Part shown: positions 7,899 through 16,422 of the stretch, in pieces
Layout: every line of letters starts with the position of its first letter
Position numbering within the stretch: the first letter of the stretch is position 1
Assembly: GCA_020849655.1 (NCBI GenBank)
Contig: JADLFU010000009.1
Span: 1-64,000, forward strand
Direction: 5' to 3'
DNA from: Polyangiaceae bacterium
GTDB lineage: Bacteria > Myxococcota_A > Polyangia > Polyangiales > Polyangiaceae
Length of the DNA stretch: 64,000 nt
Notes under the pieces: model-generated
Databases searched by the model: none
Told to the model about the DNA's origin: nothing
What the model saw: only the letters and a program-made list of their open reading frames with translations
Position numbers and translations under genes: made by a program

Positions 7899-9946
7899 TC
7901 TGGATCAGGCTCCGCGCAGTGTGAATTGATACAAGTGAACCCCTTGCCGCAGCAGTCCGCCGCAGACTTGCAGGCGCCGCCGGACGGCGAGCAGCTCTGG
8001 CCGGGCGGCTTGCCGCAGACCATCCCGCCGTCGCCCGAGAGGCACGACCCGCCGCAGCACTCCGAGCCGACGCTGCAGGTCTGCCCGTCGGCCTTGCACG
8101 GATCGAGCGCCCAGTAGGCGCGCATGTTGAGCGTCTTGGCGTCCTGGCCCGACAGCCAGAACGCCGGGTGGCTCGGATCCTTGCCCGGCTGGGGGTGCTG
8201 GTCGAAGGCGGCGACCCAGAGCTGCTTCACCTGCCCGCTCGCGCCCGTCAGGTTGGGATCGTTGCCGAGCGTGCGGCGCGAGGTGAACACCAGCCAGAAG
8301 TAGCCGCCGCTCGCGACAGGGAGGAACGCCGGCTCGTAGTTGAGGTGGCGATCGCGGTCGCCGGCGGCGAACGGGTACGTCTTGCCGTTCGTCGCGTCGA
8401 GCGGCACCTCGGCGCCCGGCGCGAGCGCGCTCGCGGCGACGAGGTCCGCGGGCCCGTCGCGGGTGTCGAGCGGGCCGCGGTGGTAGACGGCCCACTTGGC
8501 GTCGGGCGACACGACCGGGAAGGCGATCGGCGACGCCCCGCCGGGGACGAGCGACACCTTGCCGCTGGCGACGGGCTTGCCGGTCGCGTCGGAGTACCCG
8601 AGCGAGACGAGCGCCTTCGTCGCGTGGTCGACGTACACCAGCTTCGACCCGTCGGGCGCGAACGCGGGCATGTCGAACAGCTCCTTGTCGAAGCCGCTGC
8701 CCGTCAGCTTCGCGCCGGTCGCGACGTCGTAGAACCCTCCGTCGAGGCCGGGGCTGCCGGGGAGCGGCGCGTTGTTCAGCGCGGCGATCTTGCCGTCGGG
8801 GGTCAGCGCCAGCATGGCCCAGGCGCGGCCGCGGTTCGACGCGACGAGCTTGCCCGAGACGAGATCGAACACGGACGCCTTCGAGTCCTCGGCGGGGCCG
8901 CCGCCGCCCAGCGTGAGGACGTTGCCGTTCGCGGAGACGGCGTGGCAGGTCGTGCACCCGTCGGTGACGCCCGCCGCCTTCAAGAAGTTGTCGGGCGCGC
9001 TCGCGCCGGGCTTGATGCGCACGACGGCGCCGAGGCTGTTGGCCCAGTAGTAGACGGTGCCCTTCAGGCTGCCGGAGGCGACGCGCCAGGTCTGCTTCGT
9101 GACGAGCTTCGCCTGCCCGCCCGTGAGCCTCGCCAGCGTGACCTCCACGGGGCCGCCGTTGCCCGACTCGACGAGCTTCGTCCAGGCGGCAGGATCGGGG
9201 TCGAGCGCCGCGCCGGTGGGGACGAACGTCGTCGTCACCTCCGCGAGGCCGGCCTTCAGCGTGAGCATCATCGGGGCCGCGGGCGCGGGCTTCCACATCA
9301 GCCGGGGCGGCGCGAGCCCCCGCGGGAACACGGTGCCGTCATACGGATACATCAGCGACACCGCGGGGTCGGCGTCGGTCGCCGCGGCGAGCTTGGCCTT
9401 GTCGCCCGCCGAGAGCTTGCCGGGGTCGAGCGTGATCGAGAGCTTCACAGTGACGGTCGACGTCGCGCCGTGCGGGCCCAGGGTCGCCTTCACGGTGGCG
9501 ACGCCGCCCCTCGCGCCCGTCGCCGCGACGCTCCCGTTCTTGTCGACGGCCGCGACGTCGCCGAGATCGATCTCCCACGTCGGCGCGACGGGCGCGCCGA
9601 TCGAGCCGTCGGCGAGCTTCGCCTTCGCGACCAGCGCGAGCGGCTTCGCGACGCCGTCGACGACCGTGATCGTGGCGGCCGCGGGCTCGATGACGATGCC
9701 GACGGTGTCGGGCGTCTGCTGGAACCCCCCGCCCTTGCCGCCGTTGCCCGCCTTGCCCGCGGCTCCGGCGCTCGCGCCGCCCGCCTTGCCCGCGGCGCCG
9801 CTCGCGCCGGCGACCGAGACGGACGGGGCGTCCTCGGTGGGGGCCTCGCCGCCTCCGCCGCCGCCACACGCTGCGGCGGCCGCGAGGGCGCACGCGGCGC
9901 CGAGAGAGAGAGGAGCGAGCGCGCGCGTTCTCATGCGCGGCAACAT
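7895..9946 (-). CDS. Large secreted lipoprotein: Ig-like, one CxxCH haem site, beta-propeller, Cys-rich tail
   Basis: A 683-residue protein with a signal peptide ending AAAAAC (Cys near 27) and a Gly/Ala linker to about 75. An Ig-like region (about 80-170) follows. A single CTTCH motif near residue 332 can bind one c-type haem. TolB-like WD/PD40 segments such as MPAFAPDGSKLVYVD cover about 345-590. The C-terminal 60 residues carry two dickkopf-like CSxGxxCCxGxC modules. I chose the ATG at 9946 because GGCGGTGAT precedes it; a second Met four codons on is possible. The combination suggests an exported electron-transfer or substrate-binding protein. Translational coupling to the GSDH-type propeller gene downstream supports an electron-acceptor role for that enzyme (inference). 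Confidence 0.75.
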   Translation of the reverse strand: MLPRMRTRALAPLSLGAACALAAAAACGGGGGGEAPTEDAPSVSVAGASGAAGKAGGASAGAAGKAGNGGKGGGFQQTPDTVGIVIEPAAATITVVDGVAKPLALVAKAKLADGSIGAPVAPTWEIDLGDVAAVDKNGSVAATGARGGVATVKATLGPHGATSTVTVKLSITLDPGKLSAGDKAKLAAATDADPAVSLMYPYDGTVFPRGLAPPRLMWKPAPAAPMMLTLKAGLAEVTTTFVPTGAALDPDPAAWTKLVESGNGGPVEVTLARLTGGQAKLVTKQTWRVASGSLKGTVYYWANSLGAVVRIKPGASAPDNFLKAAGVTDGCTTCHAVSANGNVLTLGGGGPAEDSKASVFDLVSGKLVASNRGRAWAMLALTPDGKIAALNNAPLPGSPGLDGGFYDVATGAKLTGSGFDKELFDMPAFAPDGSKLVYVDHATKALVSLGYSDATGKPVASGKVSLVPGGASPIAFPVVSPDAKWAVYHRGPLDTRDGPADLVAASALAPGAEVPLDATNGKTYPFAAGDRDRHLNYEPAFLPVASGGYFWLVFTSRRTLGNDPNLTGASGQVKQLWVAAFDQHPQPGKDPSHPAFWLSGQDAKTLNMRAYWALDPCKADGQTCSVGSECCGGSCLSGDGGMVCGKPPGQSCSPSGGACKSAADCCGKGFTCINSHCAEPDPE

Positions 9947-9965
9947 ATCACCGCCGGCGGGCGGC

Positions 9966-10799
9966 TCAGCGGCCGAGCTTCTGCGCCATCTGTGTGCCCA
10001 GCTCGTCGGCGCGTCGCGTCGCGGCCTCGACGGCGTCCATCAGCGTGCGGCGGAGGCCGCCCGCCTCGAGGGTGTGCAGCCCCGCGATCGCGGTGCCGCC
10101 AGGGCTCGTCACCATGTCCTTCAGCGCGCCGGGGTGCATGCCGGTGTCGAGCAGGAGCTTCGCCGAGCCGAACACCGTCTGCGCGGCGAGCAACAGCGCG
10201 GTGTCGCGGTGCAGGCCGACCTTCACCCCGCCGTCGGCGAGCGCCTCGATGATGAGCATCACGTACGCCGGGCCGCTGCCCGAGAGGCCCGTCACGGCGT
10301 CGAGCAGCGACTCGTCGAGCGTGACGACGCGGCCGGTCGCCTCGAAGAGCGCGCGCGCCACCTGCATGTCGGCGTCGGTCGCGTGCGTGCCCCGCGCGAT
10401 GGCCGTCGCGCCCGCGCCCGCGATGGAGGCCGTGTTGGGCATCGTGCGAACGACGCGCGCCCCAGCGCGCAGGCGCGCCTCGAGCGCGGAGACAGGCACG
10501 CCCGCGGCGACCGAGACGAGCACGGCGTCGTCGCGCAGCTTCGCCTCGAGCACCGGCAGCACGCGGTCGACCACCTGCGGCTTGACCGCGAGCACCACGA
10601 CGTCGCACGCGGCGAGCAGCTCGACGTTGTCGCGCGTCGTCCTCACGCCGTGCGCGCGGGCGAGCTCGGCGAGGCGCGCGTCGCGCACGTCGCTCGCCCA
10701 GAGGGCCTCCTTCGCGATGGCGCCCGCGCGCAGCGACCCCTCGATGAGCGCGCCGGCCATGTTGCCCGCGCCCAGGAACCCCACGGTGCGATCCTTCAT
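9966..10799 (-). CDS. proC: Pyrroline-5-carboxylate reductase
   Basis: A 277-residue protein of normal length that reduces pyrroline-5-carboxylate to proline with NAD(P)H in the cytoplasm. The N-terminal Rossmann fold has GFLGAGNMAGALIEG (residues 7-21), followed by VVVLAVKPQVV and VVRTMPNTAS. The C-terminal helical domain carries LDAVTGLSGSGPAYVMLIIEALADGGVKVGL and DMVTSPGGTAIAGLHTLE, the ProC signature. It lies 31 bases after the PPDK/PEP synthase regulator gene and upstream of the haem-c lipoprotein gene. proA and proB are not in the window. Confidence 0.95.
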   Translation of the reverse strand: MKDRTVGFLGAGNMAGALIEGSLRAGAIAKEALWASDVRDARLAELARAHGVRTTRDNVELLAACDVVVLAVKPQVVDRVLPVLEAKLRDDAVLVSVAAGVPVSALEARLRAGARVVRTMPNTASIAGAGATAIARGTHATDADMQVARALFEATGRVVTLDESLLDAVTGLSGSGPAYVMLIIEALADGGVKVGLHRDTALLLAAQTVFGSAKLLLDTGMHPGALKDMVTSPGGTAIAGLHTLEAGGLRRTLMDAVEAATRRADELGTQMAQKLGR

Positions 10800-10830
10800 G
10801 ACGGCGCGCCTACCACGCCCCCCTGCGCGC

Positions 10831-11670
10831 TCACACGATCGCGGCGCGCGTCGCCTTCGCGCGGTCGGTGTCGGCCTTCAGCGTCTCCAGGATGACCACG
10901 GCCGTCTCCTCGATCGCGCGCCCGGTCACGTCGACGACGGGCCAGCGGTGCTTCGAGAACAATTCCGCCGCGCGCGCGAGCTCGTCGCGCACGTGATCGC
11001 GCAGCCCGTAGCTCGAGTCCGCGGGGATGCCGAGCTGCCGCAGGCGCGCCTGGCGGATCTCGCACAGGTGCTCCACGCCGATCGTCAAGGCGACGATGCG
11101 GTCCTGCGAGGCCTCGAGCAGCTCCTCGGGCAGCGCGACGCCCGGCACGATGGGGAGGTTCGCGACCTTGAGGCCGCGGTGCGCGAGCAGCATCGACAGC
11201 GGGGTCTTCGAGGTGCGCGAGACGCCGACGAGGACGAGATCGGCCTTGCGGAAGTTGCGCGGCTCCTTGCCGTCGTCGCTCTTCACGGCGAACTCCATCG
11301 CCTCGATGCGGCGGTAGTACTCCTCGCTGAGCGGCAGCATGCCGCTCGGGGTGTTCAGCGGCTGGCGCTCGAGCACGTGCGACAGCTTGCCGATGAGCGA
11401 GCCGATGACGTCGACGGCGTCGATGCGGAGCTCCTGGCTGCGCGTGTGGATGAGCTCGCGCAGCTCGGGGCTGACGGCCGTGAACACGACGAGCGACCCC
11501 TCGCGCGCGGCCCGCTCGAGGATCGGCGCGATCGACTCGGCCGAGCGCACGCGCGTGTGCAGGCGGATGGAGATGCCGGGCTGGGGGAACTGCAAGAGCG
11601 CGGCGCGGACGACCTTCTCGGCCGTCTCGCCGGTCGAGTCGCTGATGACGTCGATGAACCTGGAGATCAT
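10831..11670 (-). CDS. PEP synthase / pyruvate phosphate dikinase regulatory protein (bifunctional kinase/pyrophosphorylase)
   Basis: A 279-residue DUF299 (Kinase-PPPase) protein: IDVISDSTGETAEKVVRAAL at the start, the P-loop-like ADLVLVGVSRTSKTPLSMLLA near 150-170, then YEGLKVAN-type and IGVEHLCEIRQARL segments. Members inactivate PPDK or PEP synthase by ADP-dependent phosphorylation of a Thr and reactivate it by phosphorolysis, which controls pyruvate-PEP flux. Which of the two targets applies cannot be told, because neither gene is in the window. Its ATG overlaps the stop of the HAD gene in ATGA. Confidence 0.92.
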   Translation of the reverse strand: MISRFIDVISDSTGETAEKVVRAALLQFPQPGISIRLHTRVRSAESIAPILERAAREGSLVVFTAVSPELRELIHTRSQELRIDAVDVIGSLIGKLSHVLERQPLNTPSGMLPLSEEYYRRIEAMEFAVKSDDGKEPRNFRKADLVLVGVSRTSKTPLSMLLAHRGLKVANLPIVPGVALPEELLEASQDRIVALTIGVEHLCEIRQARLRQLGIPADSSYGLRDHVRDELARAAELFSKHRWPVVDVTGRAIEETAVVILETLKADTDRAKATRAAIV

Positions 11671-12362
11671 GCGGGCACCCCGAAGGCTAGCAGCGCGGCG
11701 CGCGCCTCATCGGCGTCACGCGCGGCGCGCACGCGGGCCGGGTCGAGCGGGCGATCGTCGGCCTGCGCGAACCAGACCGCGCGCGCGCCGGCGCCGAGCG
11801 CGCCCTCGACGTCGGCCGCGTACGAGTCGCCGACGTGCACGAGCGACCGCGACGTCGTCCCGAGGCGCGCGGCGGCCCAGTCGAAGATGGCGCGGCCGGG
11901 CTTCTCGAGGCCGAGCGCGCCGGAGTCGGCGACGCACAGGAACGCGTCGCTCCAGCCGAGCTCGGCGATGAGCGCGAGGAGCGCGCCCTCCGAGTTCGAC
12001 ACGACGCCGACGGGGACGCCGCGGGCACGCAGCGACCGCGCGAGCTCGATCATGCCCGGCACCGGGCGCCGCCAGAGGTTGCGGACCCGCTGGTCGTCGA
12101 ACAGGAAATCGAGCGTCTCCGCCGTCGCGGCGGCGCCCGCGCCCGCCTCGGTCAGCACCGTCGACATGAAGGTCTTCCACGCGCCCGCGCCGTGCCCGCC
12201 CGCCCGGAGCGCGGCGCCGTACGCGACCCAGCCGGCGCCCGTCGCGCGATCGAGCCGCGCGGGCGACGCCGTGACGCCGCGCTCGGCGAGCTTCACCGCG
12301 AGGAACCCGGGATCGAGCTCGGCCAGCACCTGGCCGAAATCGAACGTGACCGCGAGCGTCAT
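11667..12362 (-). CDS. HAD superfamily hydrolase (subfamily IA)
   Basis: A 231-residue protein starting [13 protein letters not shown] at ATG 12362, overlapping the dnaJ stop by four bases. Motif I is DFGQVL: the nucleophile Asp is present, but the usual second Asp is Gly, as in YihX-like phosphatases. Motif II is VVSNSEG near 119-125, motif III Lys is in [11 protein letters not shown], and motif IV is [18 protein letters not shown]. The cap lies between motifs I and II. It is probably a cytoplasmic phosphatase on a small sugar phosphate or similar metabolite; the substrate cannot be predicted. Its position between dnaJ and the PEP synthase regulator gives no clear hint. Confidence 0.85.
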   Translation of the reverse strand: MTLAVTFDFGQVLAELDPGFLAVKLAERGVTASPARLDRATGAGWVAYGAALRAGGHGAGAWKTFMSTVLTEAGAGAAATAETLDFLFDDQRVRNLWRRPVPGMIELARSLRARGVPVGVVSNSEGALLALIAELGWSDAFLCVADSGALGLEKPGRAIFDWAAARLGTTSRSLVHVGDSYAADVEGALGAGARAVWFAQADDRPLDPARVRAARDADEARAALLAFGVPA

Positions 12363-13498
12363 CCGCCGAAGAAGTCCTTCAGCTTGTCGAGGAACCCCCG
12401 GTCGGTCTGGTGCTCGGGCTCGACCCTCGCGGGCACGTGCTGGCCGAGCTCCTTCGCGAGCTCGGCGACCAGCTCCTCCGCGCGCGGGGTGAGGCGCTTC
12501 GGCACGAACACCTGCACCTCGACGAGCTGGTCGCCGCGGCCGCCGACCACGCGCCGGGGCATGCCCTTGCCCCGCACGCGCAGGATCGTGCCAGGCTGGG
12601 TGCCGCGCGGTACGCGCACGCGACCGCTGCCGTCGAGCGTCGGCACGGAGACCTCGGCGCCGAGGCACGCGTCGGCGAACGACACGGCGACCTGGCAGAC
12701 CACGTCGTCGCCGAGGCGCTTGAACACCTCGTGCGGCGCGATCTTGATGACGATCTCGAGGTCGCCCGGCCCGCGGTCGGCGCGGAGCGCGCTGCCCCCG
12801 CGCTCGACGAGGCGGGTCGCGCCGTGCTCGACGCCGGGCGGCACGGTGACGATGATCGTGCGCTTCTTCGTGATGACCCCGGTGCCCCGGCACGGGCCGC
12901 ACGGCGTGACGACGACGCGGCCGCGCCCCGCGCACCGCGAGCACGGGCGCTCGATCGGGATCGGCAGGAGCGGCTGCTGCAGGCGCACCTTGCCGCGCCC
13001 GTTGCACCCCGCGCACGTGCGGAGCTCGGAGCCGGGCTTCGCGCCGCTGCCCGCGCACGTCGAGCAGGCCTCGGCCCGATCGTAGGTGAGCTCCTTGTCG
13101 ACCCCCGCGGAGGCCTCCTCGAGCGTGACCGTGAGCTCGCGCTGCAGGTCGCCGCGGTCGCCGGTCTTCAGGCCGAGCTTCTCGAGCAGATCGCCGAAGA
13201 GGCCGTCGCCCGGCAGGACGTCGGCGAAGTTCTGGAAGTCGAAGGGCGCGCCGCCGCCGGGGAACCCCCCCGGGAACCCCCCGCCGCCGCCCGCGCCGAA
13301 CCTGTCGAAGGCCGCGCGGCGCTGCGGGTCGGAGAGCAGCTGGTACGCGGCGTTGATCTCCTTGAACCGCTCCTGCGCGCCCGGATCGTCGGGGTTGCGA
13401 TCGGGGTGGTGCTTCGCGGCGAGCTTGCGGAACGCGGACTTCAGCTCGTCGTCCGTCGCTCCCCTCGCGACACCCAGGACCTCGTACGGGTCACGCAC
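12359..13498 (-). CDS. dnaJ: DnaJ co-chaperone (type I Hsp40)
   Basis: A 379-residue protein with all type I parts: J-domain (1-70) with the HPD motif in [11 protein letters not shown], a short Gly/Phe region ([15 protein letters not shown]), four CxxCxGxG zinc repeats ([32 protein letters not shown], about 145-220), and the two C-terminal beta-sandwich domains. It should deliver unfolded clients to DnaK and stimulate its ATPase. dnaK and grpE are not adjacent, so this may be one of several DnaJ copies. It heads the minus-strand run that continues through the HAD phosphatase, the PEP synthase regulator and proC. Confidence 0.93.
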   Translation of the reverse strand: MRDPYEVLGVARGATDDELKSAFRKLAAKHHPDRNPDDPGAQERFKEINAAYQLLSDPQRRAAFDRFGAGGGGGFPGGFPGGGAPFDFQNFADVLPGDGLFGDLLEKLGLKTGDRGDLQRELTVTLEEASAGVDKELTYDRAEACSTCAGSGAKPGSELRTCAGCNGRGKVRLQQPLLPIPIERPCSRCAGRGRVVVTPCGPCRGTGVITKKRTIIVTVPPGVEHGATRLVERGGSALRADRGPGDLEIVIKIAPHEVFKRLGDDVVCQVAVSFADACLGAEVSVPTLDGSGRVRVPRGTQPGTILRVRGKGMPRRVVGGRGDQLVEVQVFVPKRLTPRAEELVAELAKELGQHVPARVEPEHQTDRGFLDKLKDFFGG

Positions 13499-13567
13499 GG
13501 CGCCGCCTTAGCACGCTTCGCAGAGGAGTGGGCGCTCCGGCCCGGCGCCTGGTACATGGGTCGCACG

Positions 13568-13960
13568 ATGAGCGACGTCGCCGACGACCGCCGCGACACC
13601 CCTCGCGACCCGATCGAGCTGAAGGTCGAGTACAAGCGACTGAACACGTTCTTCGCCGACTACACGCGCAACATCAGCCGCGGCGGCACGTTCATCCGCA
13701 CCGACAAGCCGCTCGAGCTCGGCACCGAGTTCGTGTTCGCGCTGTCCGTCCCGCAGCTCGGCGAGCCCGTGCGCCTCGTCGGGCGCGTGCAGTGGGTGAC
13801 GACGACCGCCGACGCGACCGCCGACAAGCCCGCCGGCATGGGGATCAGGTTCGTGTACAAGAGCGACGACGAGCGCGTCGCCGTCGAGCGCGAGGTCGAG
13901 CGGCTGATGCACGCGGAGCTGGGCGAGCACCTCTCGGGCAAGCTGCTCGGCAGGCGCTAG
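13568..13960 (+). CDS. PilZ domain protein, myxobacterial TIGR02266 type
   Basis: A 130-residue protein that is almost entirely one PilZ domain: DTPRDPIELKVEYKRLNTFFADYTRNISRGGTFI contains the Arg-rich start and the (D/N)xSxxG motif that in PilZ domains contacts cyclic di-GMP. The FADYTRNISRGG block and GMGIRF near the end are typical of the TIGR02266 family expanded in myxobacteria. I chose ATG 13568; an in-frame ATG at 13556 is possible. It probably acts as a stand-alone c-di-GMP effector or as an adaptor that does not bind it. Its TAG stop and that of rlmE on the other strand share the tetramer CTAG. Confidence 0.9.
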   Translation: MSDVADDRRDTPRDPIELKVEYKRLNTFFADYTRNISRGGTFIRTDKPLELGTEFVFALSVPQLGEPVRLVGRVQWVTTTADATADKPAGMGIRFVYKSDDERVAVEREVERLMHAELGEHLSGKLLGRR

Positions 13961-14547
13961 GCGGCGCGGCGGTCGCGCCCAACGAGGAAGCACTCGAAGC
14001 TCTGCTTGCGCACGGCCGGCGGGCGCTCGACGTCCACCTTCGCGTAGAGCGCGCGGAGGCGGGCGCGCGCGGCCTCGAACTCGGGCCCCATGAAGATCTT
14101 GCCGACGAACGACGAGCGCGGCTTGCCGAGCCGCTCGGCGACGTCGACCGCGAACGAGAACAGGCGAAAGCTGCGCGCCTGGTCGGCCGACGGCGTGCCC
14201 GACGTCGCGGGGGCCATGTCGGAGAGCACGACGTCGAAGGGCCCCGCCGCCGCGAGCACGTCGAACGAGAGCGCGAGCGCGTCGCCCTGGATGAAGGTGC
14301 AATTCTTCGGCAGCGCCTGCGCGAGCGGCGACAGATCGACGGCGAAGAGCGCGCCCGTCGGCCCGATGCGCGTCGAGGCGTACAGCGACCACGAGCCGGG
14401 CGCCGCGCCGAGATCGAGCACGCGCTGGCCCGGCCGGAGCAGGCGCATCTTCCTGTCGATCTCCTCGAGCTTGAACACGCTGCGCGCGGGGAAGCCGCCG
14501 GCGCGCGCGCTCTTCGTGAAGTGATCGGCGCGCTTGTAGCCGCTCAC
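13957..14547 (-). CDS. rlmE: 23S rRNA (uridine-2'-O)-methyltransferase RlmE (FtsJ)
   Basis: A 196-residue protein, starting at GTG 14547 (VSGYKRADHFTKSARA). The sequence FPARSVFKLEEIDRK carries the first catalytic Lys of the K-D-K-E set. RVLDLGAAPGSWSLYAS is the SAM-binding motif I, DVVLSDMAPATSGT holds the catalytic Asp, and FVGKIFMGPEF holds the third catalytic residue Lys. RlmE methylates the ribose of U2552 in 23S rRNA during late 50S assembly. It overlaps the preceding CDP-alcohol phosphotransferase gene by four bases (GTGA), although the two activities are unrelated. Confidence 0.93.
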   Translation of the reverse strand: MSGYKRADHFTKSARAGGFPARSVFKLEEIDRKMRLLRPGQRVLDLGAAPGSWSLYASTRIGPTGALFAVDLSPLAQALPKNCTFIQGDALALSFDVLAAAGPFDVVLSDMAPATSGTPSADQARSFRLFSFAVDVAERLGKPRSSFVGKIFMGPEFEAARARLRALYAKVDVERPPAVRKQSFECFLVGRDRRAA

Positions 14548-15548
14548 GCGGGCCTCGGCGGGAGCTTCTGGCGCAGCACGAGGTGGAACGACATCAGCCC
14601 GCCGATCAGCACGCCGAGGATGATCCCCCACAGCGCCACCACCTGCACCTGGTTCGCGATGCAGAGGAGCATCCAGCAGAACACGTAGGTGTCGCGGCGG
14701 CCGAGCGAGCGGATCCAGATGCCGAGCGAGGCCTTGTCGTAGACCTCGTCCACCGTCTCCTTCGCGCTGTCGAACCAGATGCGAAAAGCGTACAGATCGC
14801 CGGTGCCGGTCCGCCGGTACACCTCGTGGTAGACGAAGACCTGCGCGACGGCGCGCACGGCCGCGAACGCGAGCGTCGGGGCCGTCCACGCGCCGCCGGC
14901 GGCGATCGCGGCGCAGCAGATGAAGGTGAGATCGAGCACGTCGTCGGTGACGTTGTCGAGCCACTGGCCGAGCTTCGACCCCTGGAACCGCAGGCGCGCG
15001 AGCTCGCCGTCGCACGAGTCGAGGATCGACTGCGCCTGGATGAGCACGCCGCCCATGGCAAGCGAGAGGTGGGAGCCCCCGAGCAGGAGCGCCGAGCCCG
15101 CGAGCCCGGTGACGAACGACACGGCCGTGATCTGGTTCGGCGTGACGCGCGTCGACGAGAGGAGGCGCGTGATGCGCACCGAGAAGCGCCAGTTGATCAG
15201 GCCGTCGATGAGCCCCTGGTGCGACTTCGACAGGCCGAGGCACAGCTCCCACTCGGCCTGCTCGCAGGTCGCGCGGTCGATGACGCGCACGCCCGCGACC
15301 TCGTCGCCCCGGACGACCTCGGCGCCGTCGGGCGGCGGCGTGTCGCGCGCGACCCAGTCGACCGAGATCGGCAGATCGGCGCGGAGCGAGAGCTCGGGCG
15401 CCGCGACCGTCGCCCGCGCGTGGCCCTGCTTCGCGAGCGCGCGGAGGGCCCGCTCGAGCACGACGACGCCTCCGCACCGGAGGCCGTACGCCTCGCCCTC
15501 GCCGACGACGACGAACGGGGGCGGCGAGGGGGGGCCGACGGGGCTCAC
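14544..15548 (-). CDS. CDP-alcohol phosphotransferase with degenerate nucleotidyltransferase-like N-terminus
   Basis: About 334 residues if translation begins at GTG 15548, my choice because the divergent gene starts at 15685; other starts upstream are possible. Residues about 1-130 look like the tail of a sugar-nucleotidyltransferase fold without the dinucleotide-binding loop. Residues about 135-334 are a membrane CDP-alcohol phosphotransferase. It carries the motif DGxxARx8GxxxDxxxD, with DSCDGELARLRFQG followed by LGQWLDNVTDD, and about six hydrophobic helices. Bifunctional inositol-phosphate cytidylyltransferase/di-myo-inositol phosphate phosphate synthases have this order of domains, and RITRLLSSTRVTPNQIT matches that group. 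The active cytidylyltransferase appears to be the divergent gene next door. Confidence 0.8.
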   Translation of the reverse strand: MSPVGPPSPPPFVVVGEGEAYGLRCGGVVVLERALRALAKQGHARATVAAPELSLRADLPISVDWVARDTPPPDGAEVVRGDEVAGVRVIDRATCEQAEWELCLGLSKSHQGLIDGLINWRFSVRITRLLSSTRVTPNQITAVSFVTGLAGSALLLGGSHLSLAMGGVLIQAQSILDSCDGELARLRFQGSKLGQWLDNVTDDVLDLTFICCAAIAAGGAWTAPTLAFAAVRAVAQVFVYHEVYRRTGTGDLYAFRIWFDSAKETVDEVYDKASLGIWIRSLGRRDTYVFCWMLLCIANQVQVVALWGIILGVLIGGLMSFHLVLRQKLPPRPA

Positions 15549-15684
15549 GACGGCACGCGCATTATCACGCGTAGGGCGCACGAGGACGACGAAGCGCGCG
15601 CCACCGCCCCGCAAAATGCCGTCGCGCGCCGCTCTCGTTTGACTCCGGGCACGCCTCGCGCTTGCTTCCGCGCCCTTCTCCCCC

Positions 15685-16422
15685 ATGAATGCCCAAGCGA
15701 TCGTGCTCGCAGCGGGCGAAGGCACGCGCCTCCGCCCCCACACCGCCGACCTCCCGAAGTGCCTCGTCCAGGTCGGCGATCGACCCCTGCTCGAGCGCGC
15801 GCTCACCTCCATCGAGCAGGCCGGCATCGGCGAGGCCGTGCTCGTCACGGGCTACCGCGCCGACCGGATAGAGGAGTTCCTGGCGCGGCGCGCGTCGAGG
15901 CTCAGGGTGCGCACGGTGTTCAACCCCGACTACGCGACCACGAACAACGCCGTCTCGCTCTGGTGCGCGCGCGCGCTGATGACGGAGACGTTCGTGCTGC
16001 TCGACGGCGATCTGCTGTTCGAGCCGGAGGTGCTGCGACGCACACTCGTCGCCGACGGCGACGCCGTGATCGCGGTCGAGAGGCGCAAGACGCTCGGCGA
16101 CGAGGAGATGAAGGTGCTCCTCCACCCGGACGGCACGGTCGCCGCCGTCAACAAGCAGGTCGACCCCGCGGCCGCGGTCGGCGAGGCGATCGGCATCGCG
16201 CGGTTCGGCGTCGAGACCGGGCGCCGCTTGTTTGCCCAGCTCGGCGCGCAGGTGGCAGAGGGCCGCACCGACGTGTTCTACGAGAAGGCCTTCGAGGAGC
16301 TGATGGCGGCGGGGCAGGGGTTCCGCGTCGCCGACGTGAGCGGCCTCTCCTGCATGGAGATCGACACGCCCGAGGACCTCGACAGAGCGCGCAGGCTGGC
16401 ACAAGAGATGGAGTCGCGATGA
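15685..16422 (+). CDS. Small-alcohol phosphate/phosphonate cytidylyltransferase-like nucleotidyltransferase
   Basis: A 245-residue NTP-transferase. AIVLAAGEGTRLRPHTADLPKCLVQVG (5-31) contains the nucleotide-binding GxGxRxxxxxxxxPK signature, with the catalytic Lys in PKCL. FNPDYATTNNAVSLWCAR and VLLDGDLLFEPEVL (metal-binding DGD) point to the LicC/PntC/IPCT-like group that activates phosphocholine, aminoalkyl-phosphonates or inositol-phosphate with CTP, rather than glucose-1-phosphate enzymes. It diverges from the CDP-alcohol phosphotransferase and overlaps the aminotransferase gene downstream in ATGA, so all three could build one polar lipid or glycan head group. The substrate cannot be decided from sequence. 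Confidence 0.82.
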   Translation: MNAQAIVLAAGEGTRLRPHTADLPKCLVQVGDRPLLERALTSIEQAGIGEAVLVTGYRADRIEEFLARRASRLRVRTVFNPDYATTNNAVSLWCARALMTETFVLLDGDLLFEPEVLRRTLVADGDAVIAVERRKTLGDEEMKVLLHPDGTVAAVNKQVDPAAAVGEAIGIARFGVETGRRLFAQLGAQVAEGRTDVFYEKAFEELMAAGQGFRVADVSGLSCMEIDTPEDLDRARRLAQEMESR

